Source of the DNA: Pelomonas margarita
Lineage (GTDB): Bacteria > Pseudomonadota > Gammaproteobacteria > Burkholderiales > Burkholderiaceae_C
Length of the DNA stretch: 64,000 bases
Direction: 5' to 3'
NCBI RefSeq assembly: GCF_043555875.1
Contig: NZ_JBIGHW010000002.1
Span: 434,001-498,000 of the forward strand
Program-made: the position numbers and the translations under genes
Shown: positions 1 to 8,288 of the stretch, piece by piece
Position numbering within the stretch: position 1 is the first letter of the stretch
Layout: the number at the start of each line of letters is the position of its first letter
Notes under the pieces: generated by a model
What the model saw: only the letters and a program-made list of their open reading frames with translations
The model's database searches: none
Told to the model about the DNA's origin: nothing

Positions 1-588
1 CCCCATGGACTCGGCCTTGGTGCGCAGGTACTTCTCGTTCTCGGGGCCTGGGCGCGTGAGCGAGGCCTCGCGCTCCACGACTTCGATGCCGAACTCGGCC
101 AGCGCGGCCATCTTGAGCGGGTTGTTGGTCAGCAGCCGGATGCGCTGCACGCCCAGGGCGCGCAGCATGCAGGCGGCGGCGTCGTAGCGGCGCGCGTCGA
201 TGGGAAGGCCTAGAGCGGCGTTGGCCTCGATGGTGTCGGCCCCGGCGTCCTGCTCGGCATAGGCGCGCAGCTTCTGCACCAGGCCGATGCCCCGGCCCTC
301 GTGGCCGCGCATGTAGACGATGGCGCCACGCCCCACGGCGGCAATGCGCTTCATCGCGCTTTCCAGCTGCGGCCGGCAGTCGCAGCGCAGCGAGCCGAAC
401 ACCTCACCCGTCATGCACTCGGAGTGCACGCGCACCAGCGGCGGCTCGTCGCCAGGCTGGCCGACGAGGTCGCCGATGCTCAGGACCACGTGCTCCTGGC
501 CGCCGTCGCCTTCGCGGAAGCCGTGGATGGCGAACTCGCCAAACGGCGTGGGCAGGCGGGTGGAGACGATGCGTTCGATGTTCATCAT
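1..588 (-). CDS. ribA: GTP cyclohydrolase II, C-terminus cut by the window edge
   Basis: First committed step of riboflavin synthesis: opens GTP to 2,5-diamino-6-ribosylamino-pyrimidinone phosphate, formate and pyrophosphate in the cytosol. The frame reads MMNIERIVSTRLPTPFGEF at its start, then HSECMTGEVFGSLRCDC, which carries the three zinc-binding cysteines, then YMRGHEGRGIGL, the GTP-binding and arginine-nucleophile stretch, and finally LLTNNPLKMAAL. 196 codons are visible. The Escherichia coli enzyme is 196 residues long, so only a short tail should be missing beyond base 1. This is a stand-alone RibA, not a RibBA fusion, as far as the visible part shows. The start is either of two adjacent ATGs (588 or 585). 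It diverges from the dienelactone hydrolase gene across about 105 bp, and I see no FMN riboswitch there. Confidence 0.93.
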   Translation of the reverse strand, partial: MMNIERIVSTRLPTPFGEFAIHGFREGDGGQEHVVLSIGDLVGQPGDEPPLVRVHSECMTGEVFGSLRCDCRPQLESAMKRIAAVGRGAIVYMRGHEGRGIGLVQKLRAYAEQDAGADTIEANAALGLPIDARRYDAAACMLRALGVQRIRLLTNNPLKMAALAEFGIEVVEREASLTRPGPENEKYLRTKAESMG

Positions 589-693
589 GATGGGGCGCGT
601 CAAGGGGGCATTGTCGCTGCGCGCGGGAAAACCCGTGCCGGACGCGGCAGACTCCCGCCTTCCACCCACGCCGCAACCCAGGAGACCCTGCCC

Positions 694-1389
694 ATGTCCA
701 AGACCGTCCACTTCCCGCGCCCCGATGGCGCCACCGTTTCTGGCTACCTCGCCGAGGCCGCTCAGCCGGTGGGCGCGGTGGTCGTCATCCAGGAGTGGTG
801 GGGCCTGAACGACCAGATCCGTGGCGTGGCTGACCGCTTCGCCCGGGCCGGCTTCACGGCGCTGGTGCCCGACCTGTACCGCGGCCAGAGCACCGTGGAG
901 GCCGAGGAGGCGCACCACCTGATGTCGGGCCTGGACTTCGGCCAGGCCGCCGCGCAGGACGTGCGCGGCGCCGTGGCCTACCTGAAGGGACTGGCCCTGG
1001 GCGGCGGCAAGGTGGGCGTCACCGGCTACTGCATGGGCGGCGCGCTGACGGTGCTGGCGTCCACGCTGGTGCCCGAGGCGGACGCGGCGGTGGTCTGGTA
1101 CGGCATGCCGCCGCTGGAATTCGTGGACGCCAGCCAGATCCGCATCCCGCTGCAGGCGCACTGGGCCACGCAGGACGAGTTCTTCAAGATCGACGGCGTG
1201 GATGCGCTCGAGGCCAAGCTGGCCGAGGCCGGTGTGGCCTACGAGGGCCACCGCTACCTGGCCCACCATGCGTTTGCCAACGAGACGGCCCAGGGCCCGG
1301 GCCGGCTGCCGCAGACGCAGTACGACGCTGCCTGGGCCCAGCTGGCCTGGGACCGCACGATGCGCTTCCTGGGCCGCCAACTGGGCTGA
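694..1389 (+). CDS. Dienelactone hydrolase family protein
   Basis: Alpha/beta hydrolase of the dienelactone hydrolase family, 231 residues, the usual size. It reads MSKTVHFPRPDG from an ATG with GGAGA 8 bases upstream; the frame is open further 5' but only over the divergent promoter. The catalytic cysteine lies in GYCMGG and the histidine in AHHAFAN. The N-terminal QEWWGLN motif carries the glutamate that masks the cysteine in clcD-type enzymes. The family hydrolyses lactones such as dienelactone in chloroaromatic breakdown, but many chromosomal members act on other esters. No aromatic-degradation genes are nearby, so the substrate is open. The gene converges on the PAS-domain gene with only 7 bp between stop codons. 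Confidence 0.9.
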   Translation: MSKTVHFPRPDGATVSGYLAEAAQPVGAVVVIQEWWGLNDQIRGVADRFARAGFTALVPDLYRGQSTVEAEEAHHLMSGLDFGQAAAQDVRGAVAYLKGLALGGGKVGVTGYCMGGALTVLASTLVPEADAAVVWYGMPPLEFVDASQIRIPLQAHWATQDEFFKIDGVDALEAKLAEAGVAYEGHRYLAHHAFANETAQGPGRLPQTQYDAAWAQLAWDRTMRFLGRQLG

Positions 1390-1402
1390 CGGCGGCTCAG
1401 CC
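1384..1402. terminator. Hairpin shared by two convergent stop codons
   Basis: GGCTGA and TCAGCC form a 6-bp stem with a 7-base loop. The stem contains the TGA of both convergent genes. There is no T-run, so this is at best a weak bidirectional terminator or mRNA end stabiliser. Confidence 0.35.
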
Positions 1403-1987
1403 GGCCGGCCGCGTGCGCAGCGCGGCGAGCTGGGCCAGCGTGTCGTGCAGCAGATCGTCCACCAGCGCCAGCACGCGGTCGCGTTCCAGCCGCATCGGCT
1501 CCGGGCCGTCGTCGGTCAGCAGCCGGTGAAAAGGCAGCACGAGCGGGGCGACCTCCATCGGGCCGCGCGGGCCCTCGGGCAAGCCGCCCTGCGGTGTGGG
1601 CGGTCGGTCGGTGAGGTCCAGCATCGTGCCCACCATGCGCACGGCGCGGCCCTCGGTGCTGCGCTCGATGACGCGGCCGCGCGACTGCACCAGCCGGTAG
1701 CCCGAGCCATTGCTGCGCAGCCGGAAGCTGGCCTCGTAGCGGGGCTGGGCGCCGCCGATGTGCTCGCGCATGCCCGCCATCATGGCGCTCAGGTCCGACG
1801 GGTGGACGCGGCAGCGCCAGAAATGCGTGCTGTCGGCGCGCTCGGGCTCGGGGAAGCCCAGCCGCAGCTTCCAGTGCGGGGAGTGGTGGACGGTTTCCAG
1901 GTCCAGCCGCAGGTCCCAGACGCCCAGCTCACCAGTTGCAAGGGCCCGCCGCCAGCGCAGCCAGGCCGGTTGATGCCGCATGTCCAT
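1397..1987 (-). CDS. PAS-fold protein of unknown role
   Basis: A 196-residue soluble protein with one PAS_3-type fold in about residues 15-130. Signs are TGELGVWDLRLD near the start, a mid-domain FRCRVHPSDL-like stretch (here FWRCRVHPSDL), and the closing VRMVGTMLDLTDR, typical of PAS/PAC units that sit before histidine kinases or GGDEF domains. No output domain follows; residues 130-196 are Pro/Gly/Leu-rich and helical with no family I recognise. It may be a stand-alone sensor or adaptor. It lies 31 bp downstream of the Lrp-type gene on the same strand and may be co-transcribed with it. A second in-frame ATG at 1981 is an alternative start. Confidence 0.72.
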   Translation of the reverse strand: MDMRHQPAWLRWRRALATGELGVWDLRLDLETVHHSPHWKLRLGFPEPERADSTHFWRCRVHPSDLSAMMAGMREHIGGAQPRYEASFRLRSNGSGYRLVQSRGRVIERSTEGRAVRMVGTMLDLTDRPPTPQGGLPEGPRGPMEVAPLVLPFHRLLTDDGPEPMRLERDRVLALVDDLLHDTLAQLAALRTRPAG

Positions 1988-2018
1988 GGTGTCGATTGTG
2001 GGGCGTCCGCCGCCCGGT

Positions 2019-2489
2019 TCAGATCGGCAAGGCGTTGGTCGCCTTCACCTCCTCCATGACCGCATAGGTGCGCGTCTCGCGCACGCCGGGAAGCGTCCAG
2101 ATCACGCTGCCGATGAACTCGCGGTAGGCGCTCATGTCGCGCACGCGGGTCTTGAGCAGGTAGTCGAAGCCGCCGGCCACCAGGTGGCACTCCAGGATCT
2201 CGGGCCGCGCCTGCACGGCCGCCTTGAAGGTGTCCATCACGTCCTGCACCGTGCGGTCCAAGTGCACCTCGATGAACACCAACATGGCCGCGCCCAGCTT
2301 GGCCGGGTTCAGCCGCGCCTCGTAGCCCAGGATGTAGCCGTCGCGGGTCAGCCGCTTCACGCGCTCCAGCACGGCCGTGGGCGACAGGTGCACTTCTTCC
2401 GCCAGCTTCAGGTTGGAGATGCGCCCATCGGCCTGCAGCACGCGCAAGATGCGTGCGTCGATCTTGTCGAGTCGGGTTTCGTCCGTCAT
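2019..2489 (-). CDS. Lrp/AsnC family regulator, probable PutR for putA
   Basis: Lrp-type regulator of 156 residues. An N-terminal winged helix-turn-helix spans about residues 8-65 (KIDARILRVLQADGRISN, then LSPTAVLERVKRL). A C-terminal RAM/AsnC ligand-binding domain runs from about 70 to 150 (ECHLVAGGFDYLLKTRVRD). It is divergent from putA across 87 bp. In alphaproteobacteria and some betaproteobacteria an Lrp protein, PutR, activates putA in response to proline. Since this PutA has no DNA-binding domain of its own, the same arrangement is the natural reading. The direct target is inferred from position only. Confidence 0.88.
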   Translation of the reverse strand: MTDETRLDKIDARILRVLQADGRISNLKLAEEVHLSPTAVLERVKRLTRDGYILGYEARLNPAKLGAAMLVFIEVHLDRTVQDVMDTFKAAVQARPEILECHLVAGGFDYLLKTRVRDMSAYREFIGSVIWTLPGVRETRTYAVMEEVKATNALPI

Positions 2490-2576
2490 CTGGATTTTCT
2501 TCAGCGAATCATTCGATCATCAGCGATTAATTCTAGAACCCGCTGAATACATTGCTGATCTCACCAGGAGCCAGCC
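2490..2576. promoter_or_regulatory. Divergent lrp-putA control region
   Basis: An AT-rich 87-bp gap, in strong contrast with its GC-rich surroundings. It has repeated CAGCGA/CGCTGAAT half-sites: CAGCGAATCATTCGAT, CAGCGATTAATTC and CGCTGAATACATTGCTG. Such spaced, loosely palindromic half-sites suit an Lrp-family octamer. AGGAG at 2567-2571 is the ribosome site of putA. Confidence 0.55.
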
Positions 2577-5500
2577 ATGACTAAGTTTGTCGCGCCCATC
2601 GAGCAACCCCGCCTGCCCGAACCCTACCGGGCCGAGGTGCCCGTCGTGCAGGCGCTGGCTGAACGTGTCGGCGTCGCGCTGCGCTGGCCGGGCGTTATCG
2701 AGATGGCCTCGCCCTGGGTGGAACAAGTGCGCAAACACCCGGCGCCGTTCTGGGCGATGGAGTCGCTGCTGCGCGAGTACCCCATCACCAGCGCCGAGGG
2801 CCTGGCCCTGATGCGCCTGGCCGAGGCGCTGCTGCGCGTGCCCGATGCGCCCACCGCGATCGCGCTGACCGCCGACCAGCTGGGCCGCGCCGACTTTGAC
2901 GGCGCCAGCGACGGCAGCCCGCACAAGATGCTGGCCGCGCTGTCGGCCTCGGCCATCTCCATGTCCAAGCGCTTCCTGCCGGGCGCCGAGGACGAAGGCG
3001 GCCTGTTCAAGCGCCTGGGCGCGCAGACCGTGGTGGCCGCCACCGTGCGTGCCATCCAGTTGCTGGGCCGCCAGTTCGTTCTGGGCCGCAACATCCAGGA
3101 GGCGATGGGCGAGGCCAGCGACGCGCGCAAGGCCCAGGCCAACCTGCGCTTCAGCTACGACATGCTGGGCGAAGGTGCCCGCACCGAGCACGACGCCGAG
3201 CGCTACCAGGCCGCCTACGTCAACGCCATTCGCGCGCTCGGCGCCGGCCGCCGCGCCGAGAGCCCCGAGGGTTCGGACGGCATCTCCATCAAGCTCAGCG
3301 CGCTGTTCAGTCGCTACGAGGTGCTGCAGCGCGAGCGCGTGTTCGCCGAGCTACTGCCGCGCGTGTGGCAGCTCATAGCGCTGGCCGCCCAGGCCAACAT
3401 CAACCTCACCATCGACGCCGAGGAGGTCGACCGCCTGGAGTTGTCGCTGGACGTGCTGGACACGCTGGCCGCACGCATCGCGCTGGAGTTCCCCGAGTGG
3501 CGCGGCTTCGGCCTGGCGGTGCAGGCCTACCAGACCCGCGCGCTGGCCGTCGTCGACGAAGTTGCCGCCATCGCCCGCAAGCACGGCCTGCGCTTCATGG
3601 TGCGGCTGGTCAAGGGCGCCTACTGGGACGGCGAGATCAAGCGCGCGCAGGAGCTGGGCCTGGCCGCCTACCCGGTGTTCACGCACAAGCAGCACACCGA
3701 CGTGAGCTATCTGGCCTGCGCCCGCGCGCTGATTCAGCACGCCGACGTCATCTACCCGCAGTTCGCCAGCCACAACGCCGGCACCATCGCGGCCATCGTT
3801 CAGATGGCCCGTGCCGCTGGCGCCGCCTTCGAGATGCAGCGCCTGCACGGCATGGGCGAAGGGGTGTACCGCGAGTTCTCGCGGCACTCCCCTTCGGGGG
3901 CAACGTCACCCACTCCCCCCGCTCAAGCGGGGAGCCTGAGCACCCATGACGTTCCGGTGCGTGTCTACGCGCCCGTCGGCGAGCACCGCGACCTGCTGGC
4001 CTACCTCGTGCGCCGGCTGCTGGAGAACGGCGCCAACTCCTCCTTCGTGCACCAGCTGGCCGACCCGACTGTGCAGGTGCCCGAGCTGCTGGGCTCGCCG
4101 CTGGCCGACATCCGCGCCGCCAGTGCCCTGCCGCTGCCGCCGGCGCTCTATCTGGACGCCAACGGTCACGGCCGCGCCAACTCCACCGGCGCCGACCTCA
4201 CCGCCCCCGCCCAGCGCGCGCCGCTGCAGGCCGCGCTGGACACGGTGCAGGTCGCTGCCGTGCCCGAGGCCGGCGCCGCGGACGTCGACGCCGCCATGCA
4301 GCGCCTGCACGCCGGCTTCCCCGCGTGGAACGCCACGCCCGTCGCCCAGCGCGCCGCCATGCTGCGCCGCGCCGCTGTTGCGTTGGACGCGCGCCTGGCC
4401 GAGTTCTGCGCGCTGCTCGTCAAGGAGGCGTTCAAGACCCAGGCCGACTGCGTCGCCGAAGTGCGCGAGGCCGTCGACTTCCTGCGCTACTACGCCGACC
4501 AGGCCGAAGCCGATGAGGCCGACATGCGCGGCCGCGGCGTGTTCGTCTGCATCAGCCCATGGAACTTCCCGCTGGCCATCTTTGCGGGCCAGGTGGTCGC
4601 CGCGCTGGTGGCCGGCAACACCGTGGCCGCCAAGCCCGCCGAGCAGACGCCCTTCGTCGCGCTGAAGATGGTCGAGCTGCTGCACGCCGCCGGCGTGCCG
4701 GCCGACGCGCTGGCGCTGCTGCACGGTGCGGGCGAGACCGTCGGCGCTGGCCTCGTGGCCCATGCGCACACGGCGGGCGTCTGCTTCACCGGCTCCACGG
4801 CCGTCGCGCAGATCATCCACAAGGCGCTGGCCGCCAAGCCCAACTCGCCGCTGCCGCTGATTGCCGAGACCGGCGGCCTGAACGCCATGGTGGTGGACTC
4901 CACCGCGCTGCCCGAGCAGGTCATCGACGCCGTCGTGCAGAGTGCCTTCCGCTCCGCCGGACAGCGCTGCTCGGCGCTGCGCCTGCTGTGCGTGCAGTCC
5001 AGCATCGCCGATGGCGTCATCGAGATGCTCAAGGGCGCGCTCGAACAGCTGCACGTGGGCCAGCCCGCGCGGCTGGCCACCGACGTCGGCCCCGTCATCG
5101 ACGACGAGGCCCACGCCCACATCACCCGCCATGTCGAGCGCCTCAAGCGCGAGGCCACGCTCATCGCCGAGGCGCCCGTGGCCGAGCCGCTGCCGCGCCA
5201 GATCCCGCCAGTGGCTTTCGAGCTGCGCCGCATCGCCGACCTGGGTGAAGAGATCTTCGGCCCGGTGCTGCACGTGGTGCGCTTCGACGGCTCGCCCGAT
5301 GAGGTCATCGCCGAGATCAACGCGCTGGGCTACGGCCTGACGCTTGGCATCCAGACGCGCATCGACAGCCGCGCCGAGCGCCTGGCCGACGCCGCCCGCA
5401 TCGGCAACGTCTACGTGAACCGCAACATCATCGGCGCCGTGGTGGGTGTGCAGCCCTTTGGCGGCGAAGGACTGTCCGGCACCGGCCCCAAGGCCGGCGG

Positions 5501-6197
5501 CCCCGACTACCTGCACCGCTTCTGCGCCGAGCCGCAGCTGGACACCACCGCGTCGCCGCTGCCCCCGCTGCATCTGGGCAGCCACCCCGCGCCGCTGGCC
5601 GTGGCGGCCGACGCCACCTGGCGCGACACCCCGTTGGCCCAGCGCATCGCCACGCTGCGCCGCGCCGCCGACGCGTTGGACGCGGCCAGCGCCCTCGCGC
5701 TGCGCGGCCTGTTCACGGCGGCCCAGGCACAGTTCGCCGACATCGAGCTACCCGGCCCCACCGGTGAGCGCAACACGCTGCGCCACCATGCTCGCGGCGC
5801 CTTCCTCGTGTTGGGCCGTGGCGACGCTGGCCTCGCCGCCGTCGTCAGCGCGCTGCTGGCTGGCAACAGCGCACTGTGGCTGGGGGGCGACGAGCGAGCG
5901 CGCCAGGCGCTGCTGCGCGCCGGCCTGCCCGCCAACGCGCTGACGCTGCCGCCCGACACCGCGCTGCCCGGCCTGCTGGTGGCGCCGGCCCTGGCCGGCG
6001 TGGCCCTGGCCTCGTCAGACGCCGACGCCGCCCACACGCTGGCCCAGGCGCTCGCCGGCCGGCCGGGCGCCATCCTGCCGCTGATCACGGCGGCCGGCCA
6101 TGTGCGCCAGCTCTACCGCTTCACGGCCGAGCAGACGCTCACCGTCAACACGGCGGCGGCCGGCGGCAACGCGGCGCTGCTGGCCGGCGGGCACTGA
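2577..6197 (+). CDS. putA: Bifunctional proline dehydrogenase / P5C dehydrogenase
   Basis: Oxidises proline to glutamate in two channelled steps, feeding electrons from FAD to the quinone pool and reducing NAD in the second step. 1206 residues. The N-terminal ribbon-helix-helix DNA-binding domain of E. coli PutA (1320 residues) is absent. The PRODH barrel spans about 90-500 (RLVKGAYWDGEIKRAQ; ENGANSSFVHQLAD). The aldehyde dehydrogenase domain spans about 560-1000 (SPWNFPLAIFAGQ; glutamate in ETGGLNAMV; catalytic cysteine in GQRCSALRLL; EEIFGPVLHVV). A C-terminal degenerate ALDH-like domain ends in NTAAAGGNAALLAGG, as in type B PutAs. Oddity: a Ser/Pro-rich loop at about residues 438-458 is encoded by a GC-rich palindrome (separate entry). 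The stop codon lies at the edge of a repeat. Confidence 0.96.
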   Translation: MTKFVAPIEQPRLPEPYRAEVPVVQALAERVGVALRWPGVIEMASPWVEQVRKHPAPFWAMESLLREYPITSAEGLALMRLAEALLRVPDAPTAIALTADQLGRADFDGASDGSPHKMLAALSASAISMSKRFLPGAEDEGGLFKRLGAQTVVAATVRAIQLLGRQFVLGRNIQEAMGEASDARKAQANLRFSYDMLGEGARTEHDAERYQAAYVNAIRALGAGRRAESPEGSDGISIKLSALFSRYEVLQRERVFAELLPRVWQLIALAAQANINLTIDAEEVDRLELSLDVLDTLAARIALEFPEWRGFGLAVQAYQTRALAVVDEVAAIARKHGLRFMVRLVKGAYWDGEIKRAQELGLAAYPVFTHKQHTDVSYLACARALIQHADVIYPQFASHNAGTIAAIVQMARAAGAAFEMQRLHGMGEGVYREFSRHSPSGATSPTPPAQAGSLSTHDVPVRVYAPVGEHRDLLAYLVRRLLENGANSSFVHQLADPTVQVPELLGSPLADIRAASALPLPPALYLDANGHGRANSTGADLTAPAQRAPLQAALDTVQVAAVPEAGAADVDAAMQRLHAGFPAWNATPVAQRAAMLRRAAVALDARLAEFCALLVKEAFKTQADCVAEVREAVDFLRYYADQAEADEADMRGRGVFVCISPWNFPLAIFAGQVVAALVAGNTVAAKPAEQTPFVALKMVELLHAAGVPADALALLHGAGETVGAGLVAHAHTAGVCFTGSTAVAQIIHKALAAKPNSPLPLIAETGGLNAMVVDSTALPEQVIDAVVQSAFRSAGQRCSALRLLCVQSSIADGVIEMLKGALEQLHVGQPARLATDVGPVIDDEAHAHITRHVERLKREATLIAEAPVAEPLPRQIPPVAFELRRIADLGEEIFGPVLHVVRFDGSPDEVIAEINALGYGLTLGIQTRIDSRAERLADAARIGNVYVNRNIIGAVVGVQPFGGEGLSGTGPKAGGPDYLHRFCAEPQLDTTASPLPPLHLGSHPAPLAVAADATWRDTPLAQRIATLRRAADALDAASALALRGLFTAAQAQFADIELPGPTGERNTLRHHARGAFLVLGRGDAGLAAVVSALLAGNSALWLGGDERARQALLRAGLPANALTLPPDTALPGLLVAPALAGVALASSDADAAHTLAQALAGRPGAILPLITAAGHVRQLYRFTAEQTLTVNTAAAGGNAALLAGGH
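3887..3940. repeat. REP-like palindromes inside the putA reading frame
   Basis: CCCCTTCGGGG (3889-3899) and the perfect hairpin CCCCGCT-CA-AGCGGGG (3917-3932) lie within the PRODH domain. They encode roughly SPSGATSPTPPAQAGSLSTH, a low-complexity insert just before the conserved VPVRVYAPVGEH strand. Similar GC palindromes occur between genes, for example at 62132-62163. This looks like an intergenic repeat captured in frame. That it was inserted is inference. Confidence 0.6.
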
Positions 6198-6318
6198 GAA
6201 GGTGAGAGCTCTTCATCCATGTTCGGCATAGCCCGAGCCGTGGCTGTGGTTTGCACCTAGATCAAGGGCGTTATGCCGCGCCTTTCGGGCACGGCCGAAA
6301 AATTCTCGGCACTCCGAG
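6194..6318. repeat. Degenerate copy of MITE-like family 1
   Basis: Shares blocks with the fuller copy at 14252-14427: GGTGAGAG, CTTCATCCATG, CGGCATAGCCCGAGC, AAGGGCGTT, GCGCCTTTCG, GCACGGCCGAAAAA. The left end, CTGAGAAGGTGAGAG, overlaps the putA stop codon. The right inverted end has decayed. It fills most of the 151-bp gap between putA and the convergent flavoprotein gene. Confidence 0.7.
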
Positions 6319-6348
6319 CGGCCACGCGCCCGGCAGGCCGGGCTCTCG

Positions 6349-6993
6349 TCAGTAGAAGCCTTCGCGGCGCCCATAGCGCGCGGCACGCTCGGCGTCGTAG
6401 CCTGCCGCGTCGAAGCCCTCGCCCTGGATGGCGCGGTGCACCTCGCCGCCCGTGGGCAGCAGCGCCGGATCGATGAAGCGGGCTGGATCCCAGAAGTGGG
6501 ACCGCAGGAATGCCTTTGAGCACTGCGTGTAGGCCTCCTCGATGTCCACCAGCAGGCCCAGGCGCGGGGCCTTGCCCTCCAGCGTTCCGGGGGCGAGCAA
6601 TGCGGTGTCGGTGGTGATCACGGCGCGGCCGTTCACGCGGAAGCTGTCGGTGGCGCCAGGGATGATGAAGAGCAGCCCCACGCGCGGGTTGGTGAGCACA
6701 TTGCGCAGGGAGTCGGCGATGCGGTTGCCGGGGCGCTCGGGCATCAGCAGCGTGCGGTCGTCCAGGATGCGCACGAAGCCGGCCGGGTCGCCGCGCGGGC
6801 TGACGTCACAGCGCCCGGTGGCGTCGCTGGTGGCCAGGCATACCAGTGGCGCACGCTCGATGAACACGCGTGTCACGGCGTTCAGCCGATCAGTGATCTT
6901 GGCGCAGGTCAGCGGCGCAGGCTCGCCGATCAGCGCGCGCAGCTGCGCCTCGGTGTGGATGAGGTCGGCGCTCAGGCGGTGCGGTGTGGTCAT
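6349..6993 (-). CDS. Pyridoxamine 5'-phosphate oxidase-family flavoprotein (MSMEG_1061-like)
   Basis: A 214-residue protein with the split-barrel FMN-binding fold. VCLATSDATGRCDVSPRGDP is the family's first strands, followed by LLMPERPGNRIADSL, the phosphate-binding NR region, then NPRVGLLFIIPG and FRVNGRA. The C-terminus (KAFLRSHFWDPARFID) matches the MSMEG_1061-type subgroup, whose members are named after PNPOx but whose substrates are mostly unknown. It starts at an ATG that overlaps the stop of the upstream DUF2867 gene by 4 bp (ATGA), so the two are translationally coupled. Confidence 0.85.
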   Translation of the reverse strand: MTTPHRLSADLIHTEAQLRALIGEPAPLTCAKITDRLNAVTRVFIERAPLVCLATSDATGRCDVSPRGDPAGFVRILDDRTLLMPERPGNRIADSLRNVLTNPRVGLLFIIPGATDSFRVNGRAVITTDTALLAPGTLEGKAPRLGLLVDIEEAYTQCSKAFLRSHFWDPARFIDPALLPTGGEVHRAIQGEGFDAAGYDAERAARYGRREGFY

Positions 6994-7547
6994 GGTGCAG
7001 CGGATGCGCTGGTGGCGTGGCAGCTGGGACGGGCGACCGCCCGCAACACTGCGGGCGCAATCAGCCGGTGCATGGGCGTGACGGGCAGCATGTAGACGCG
7101 GCCGAGCAGGTTGTGCACGCGGACGACAGTGGTCAGCGAGACGAGCGTGGCGCCGCCCGCCGGCGGCGGCGTCAGGTGGACAGACAGCGTCACGTCCAGA
7201 TGCCTGTCGCGGTCGCCCAGCAGCACCTCGCCGGGCGTGTTCTCGAACAGCGTGAAGATGCCGACGCGGTCACCGGGCCGGTAGTCGGCCTCGGCCTTGT
7301 GGCGCGGCAGCTGCTCCAGCCCGCCCAGGTCCTTCAGTCCGAACAGCGACACGACGCGGTTGCGCAGCGCCATGCAGGCCGATACCCAGCGCGGTGTCTG
7401 GCCTGCGGCCTTCAGGAACTGGCCCAGCGCCGTGAGGCCGGGGCTGCCTGCCGGAACGGCCCAAGCGTCATGGAAGTCACAGCCGGGGATGAGCTTCTCG
7501 ATGAGGCTGTCCGGCGGGGCGATGGTCTCTCGGGGCGCTGGCTGCAT
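6990..7547 (-). CDS. DUF2867 family protein
   Basis: A 185-residue soluble protein resembling DUF2867, a family often fused or adjacent to NAD(P)-dependent epimerase-like proteins. Visible signatures are the N-terminal DFHDAWAVP, the central RNRVVSLFGL, DRVGIFTLFENTPGEVLLG, and the late RVHNLLGRVYMLPVTPMHRLI. No catalytic motif is evident. It is the first gene of a two-gene operon with the FMN-binding protein. The 150-bp region upstream is shared with the divergent small hypothetical gene. The biochemical role is unknown. Confidence 0.75.
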   Translation of the reverse strand: MQPAPRETIAPPDSLIEKLIPGCDFHDAWAVPAGSPGLTALGQFLKAAGQTPRWVSACMALRNRVVSLFGLKDLGGLEQLPRHKAEADYRPGDRVGIFTLFENTPGEVLLGDRDRHLDVTLSVHLTPPPAGGATLVSLTTVVRVHNLLGRVYMLPVTPMHRLIAPAVLRAVARPSCHATSASAAP

Positions 7548-7698
7548 GACATGGGTTCCGTGGTGTGCCCTGATCCTAGAGGTTGTGACGCAGGGTCGAC
7601 CGGCGAAGCCACGTCCTCAAATGCGTTCTTGCCGACGTCGTGTTCCTGCGCCACGATGGCCGCCGGCGCCTGTCGGCAAGGCGCGCAGGAGGACTGCC

Positions 7699-8019
7699 AT
7701 GTTTCCGTGGTTCTGGTTGTGGGCGCCGCAGCTGCAGCTGCCCTTCAGCGGTGATGTGACGCAGGACATCGAGCCCCGGCTCGACGTCTTCTTCCGCGGC
7801 ATCAAGCCCGGCGCAGGCGATGCGCGCATCGAAGCCCTGGCGTTTGACGTCGCCAGCTACGGCGATCAGCTGGGCGTCATCACCCAGCTGCTGCTGGACT
7901 GGGCCGAGCGGCTGCCGGCCGAGGTGCAGGTGGCGTCCAGGCCGCTGGAGGAGCTGCGCGCCATCCACGCCGCCATCCAGGCCATCAAGGACGTGGAGCG
8001 CCTGCGCCGCCGCGCCTGA
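7699..8019 (+). CDS. Small conserved-looking protein of unknown function
   Basis: 106 residues starting MFPWFWLWAPQLQLPFSGDV, with a strong AGGAGGA ribosome site at 7687-7693 that decides the start; the frame is open far upstream but without such a site. The first 20 residues are aromatic-rich and hydrophobic and may contact the membrane. The rest is helical (GVITQLLLDWAERLPAEV, then LRAIHAAIQAIKDVERLRR). No known domain recognised. It is followed at 28 bp by the oxidoreductase-like small gene. Confidence 0.65.
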   Translation: MFPWFWLWAPQLQLPFSGDVTQDIEPRLDVFFRGIKPGAGDARIEALAFDVASYGDQLGVITQLLLDWAERLPAEVQVASRPLEELRAIHAAIQAIKDVERLRRRA

Positions 8020-8047
8020 GCCACTGCCCGGCGCGACAATCCGCGTC

Positions 8048-8218
8048 GTGAGCGACACGCCTGATCCCATGCCGCTGCCGCCGCCGCCGCCGGACTTCGA
8101 CGCCTGCTGCGGCAACGGCTGCGACCCCTGCATCTTCGACCTGCACGACCTGGCCATGGACGAGTACCGCCGCGCGCTGCGCGCCTGGCGCGAGCGGTAT
8201 CCCGAGGCGGCCGCCTAG
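8048..8218 (+). CDS. Oxidoreductase-like small Cys-rich protein
   Basis: 56 residues from a GTG; an ATG at 8069 would give 49. It contains DFDACCGNGCDPCIFDLHDL, the signature of the oxidoreductase-like N-terminal domain (PF09791-type), with four cysteines in a CC-x(3)-C-x(2)-C array that probably binds metal. A helical tail DEYRRALRAWRERYP follows. These small proteins are widespread in betaproteobacteria and in the N-termini of eukaryotic proteins; no activity has been shown to my knowledge. It lies 28 bp after the previous small gene and is likely co-transcribed. Confidence 0.8.
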   Translation: MSDTPDPMPLPPPPPDFDACCGNGCDPCIFDLHDLAMDEYRRALRAWRERYPEAAA

Positions 8219-8288
8219 GGTTCACGGCCGAGGCGGGAGGGCTGCAGCGCCGGGGCTTGCCCGCCCTGGGCGCTCAGCGAGACCGGCG

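Noticed and set aside
589..693. FMN riboswitch upstream of ribA
   Set aside because: No RFN-like conserved blocks seen in the 105-bp gap.
3906..5585. 559-codon open frame on the minus strand opposite putA
   Set aside because: Ala/Gly/His/Gln-rich composition without domains, antisense to well-conserved putA codons; a GC-driven shadow.
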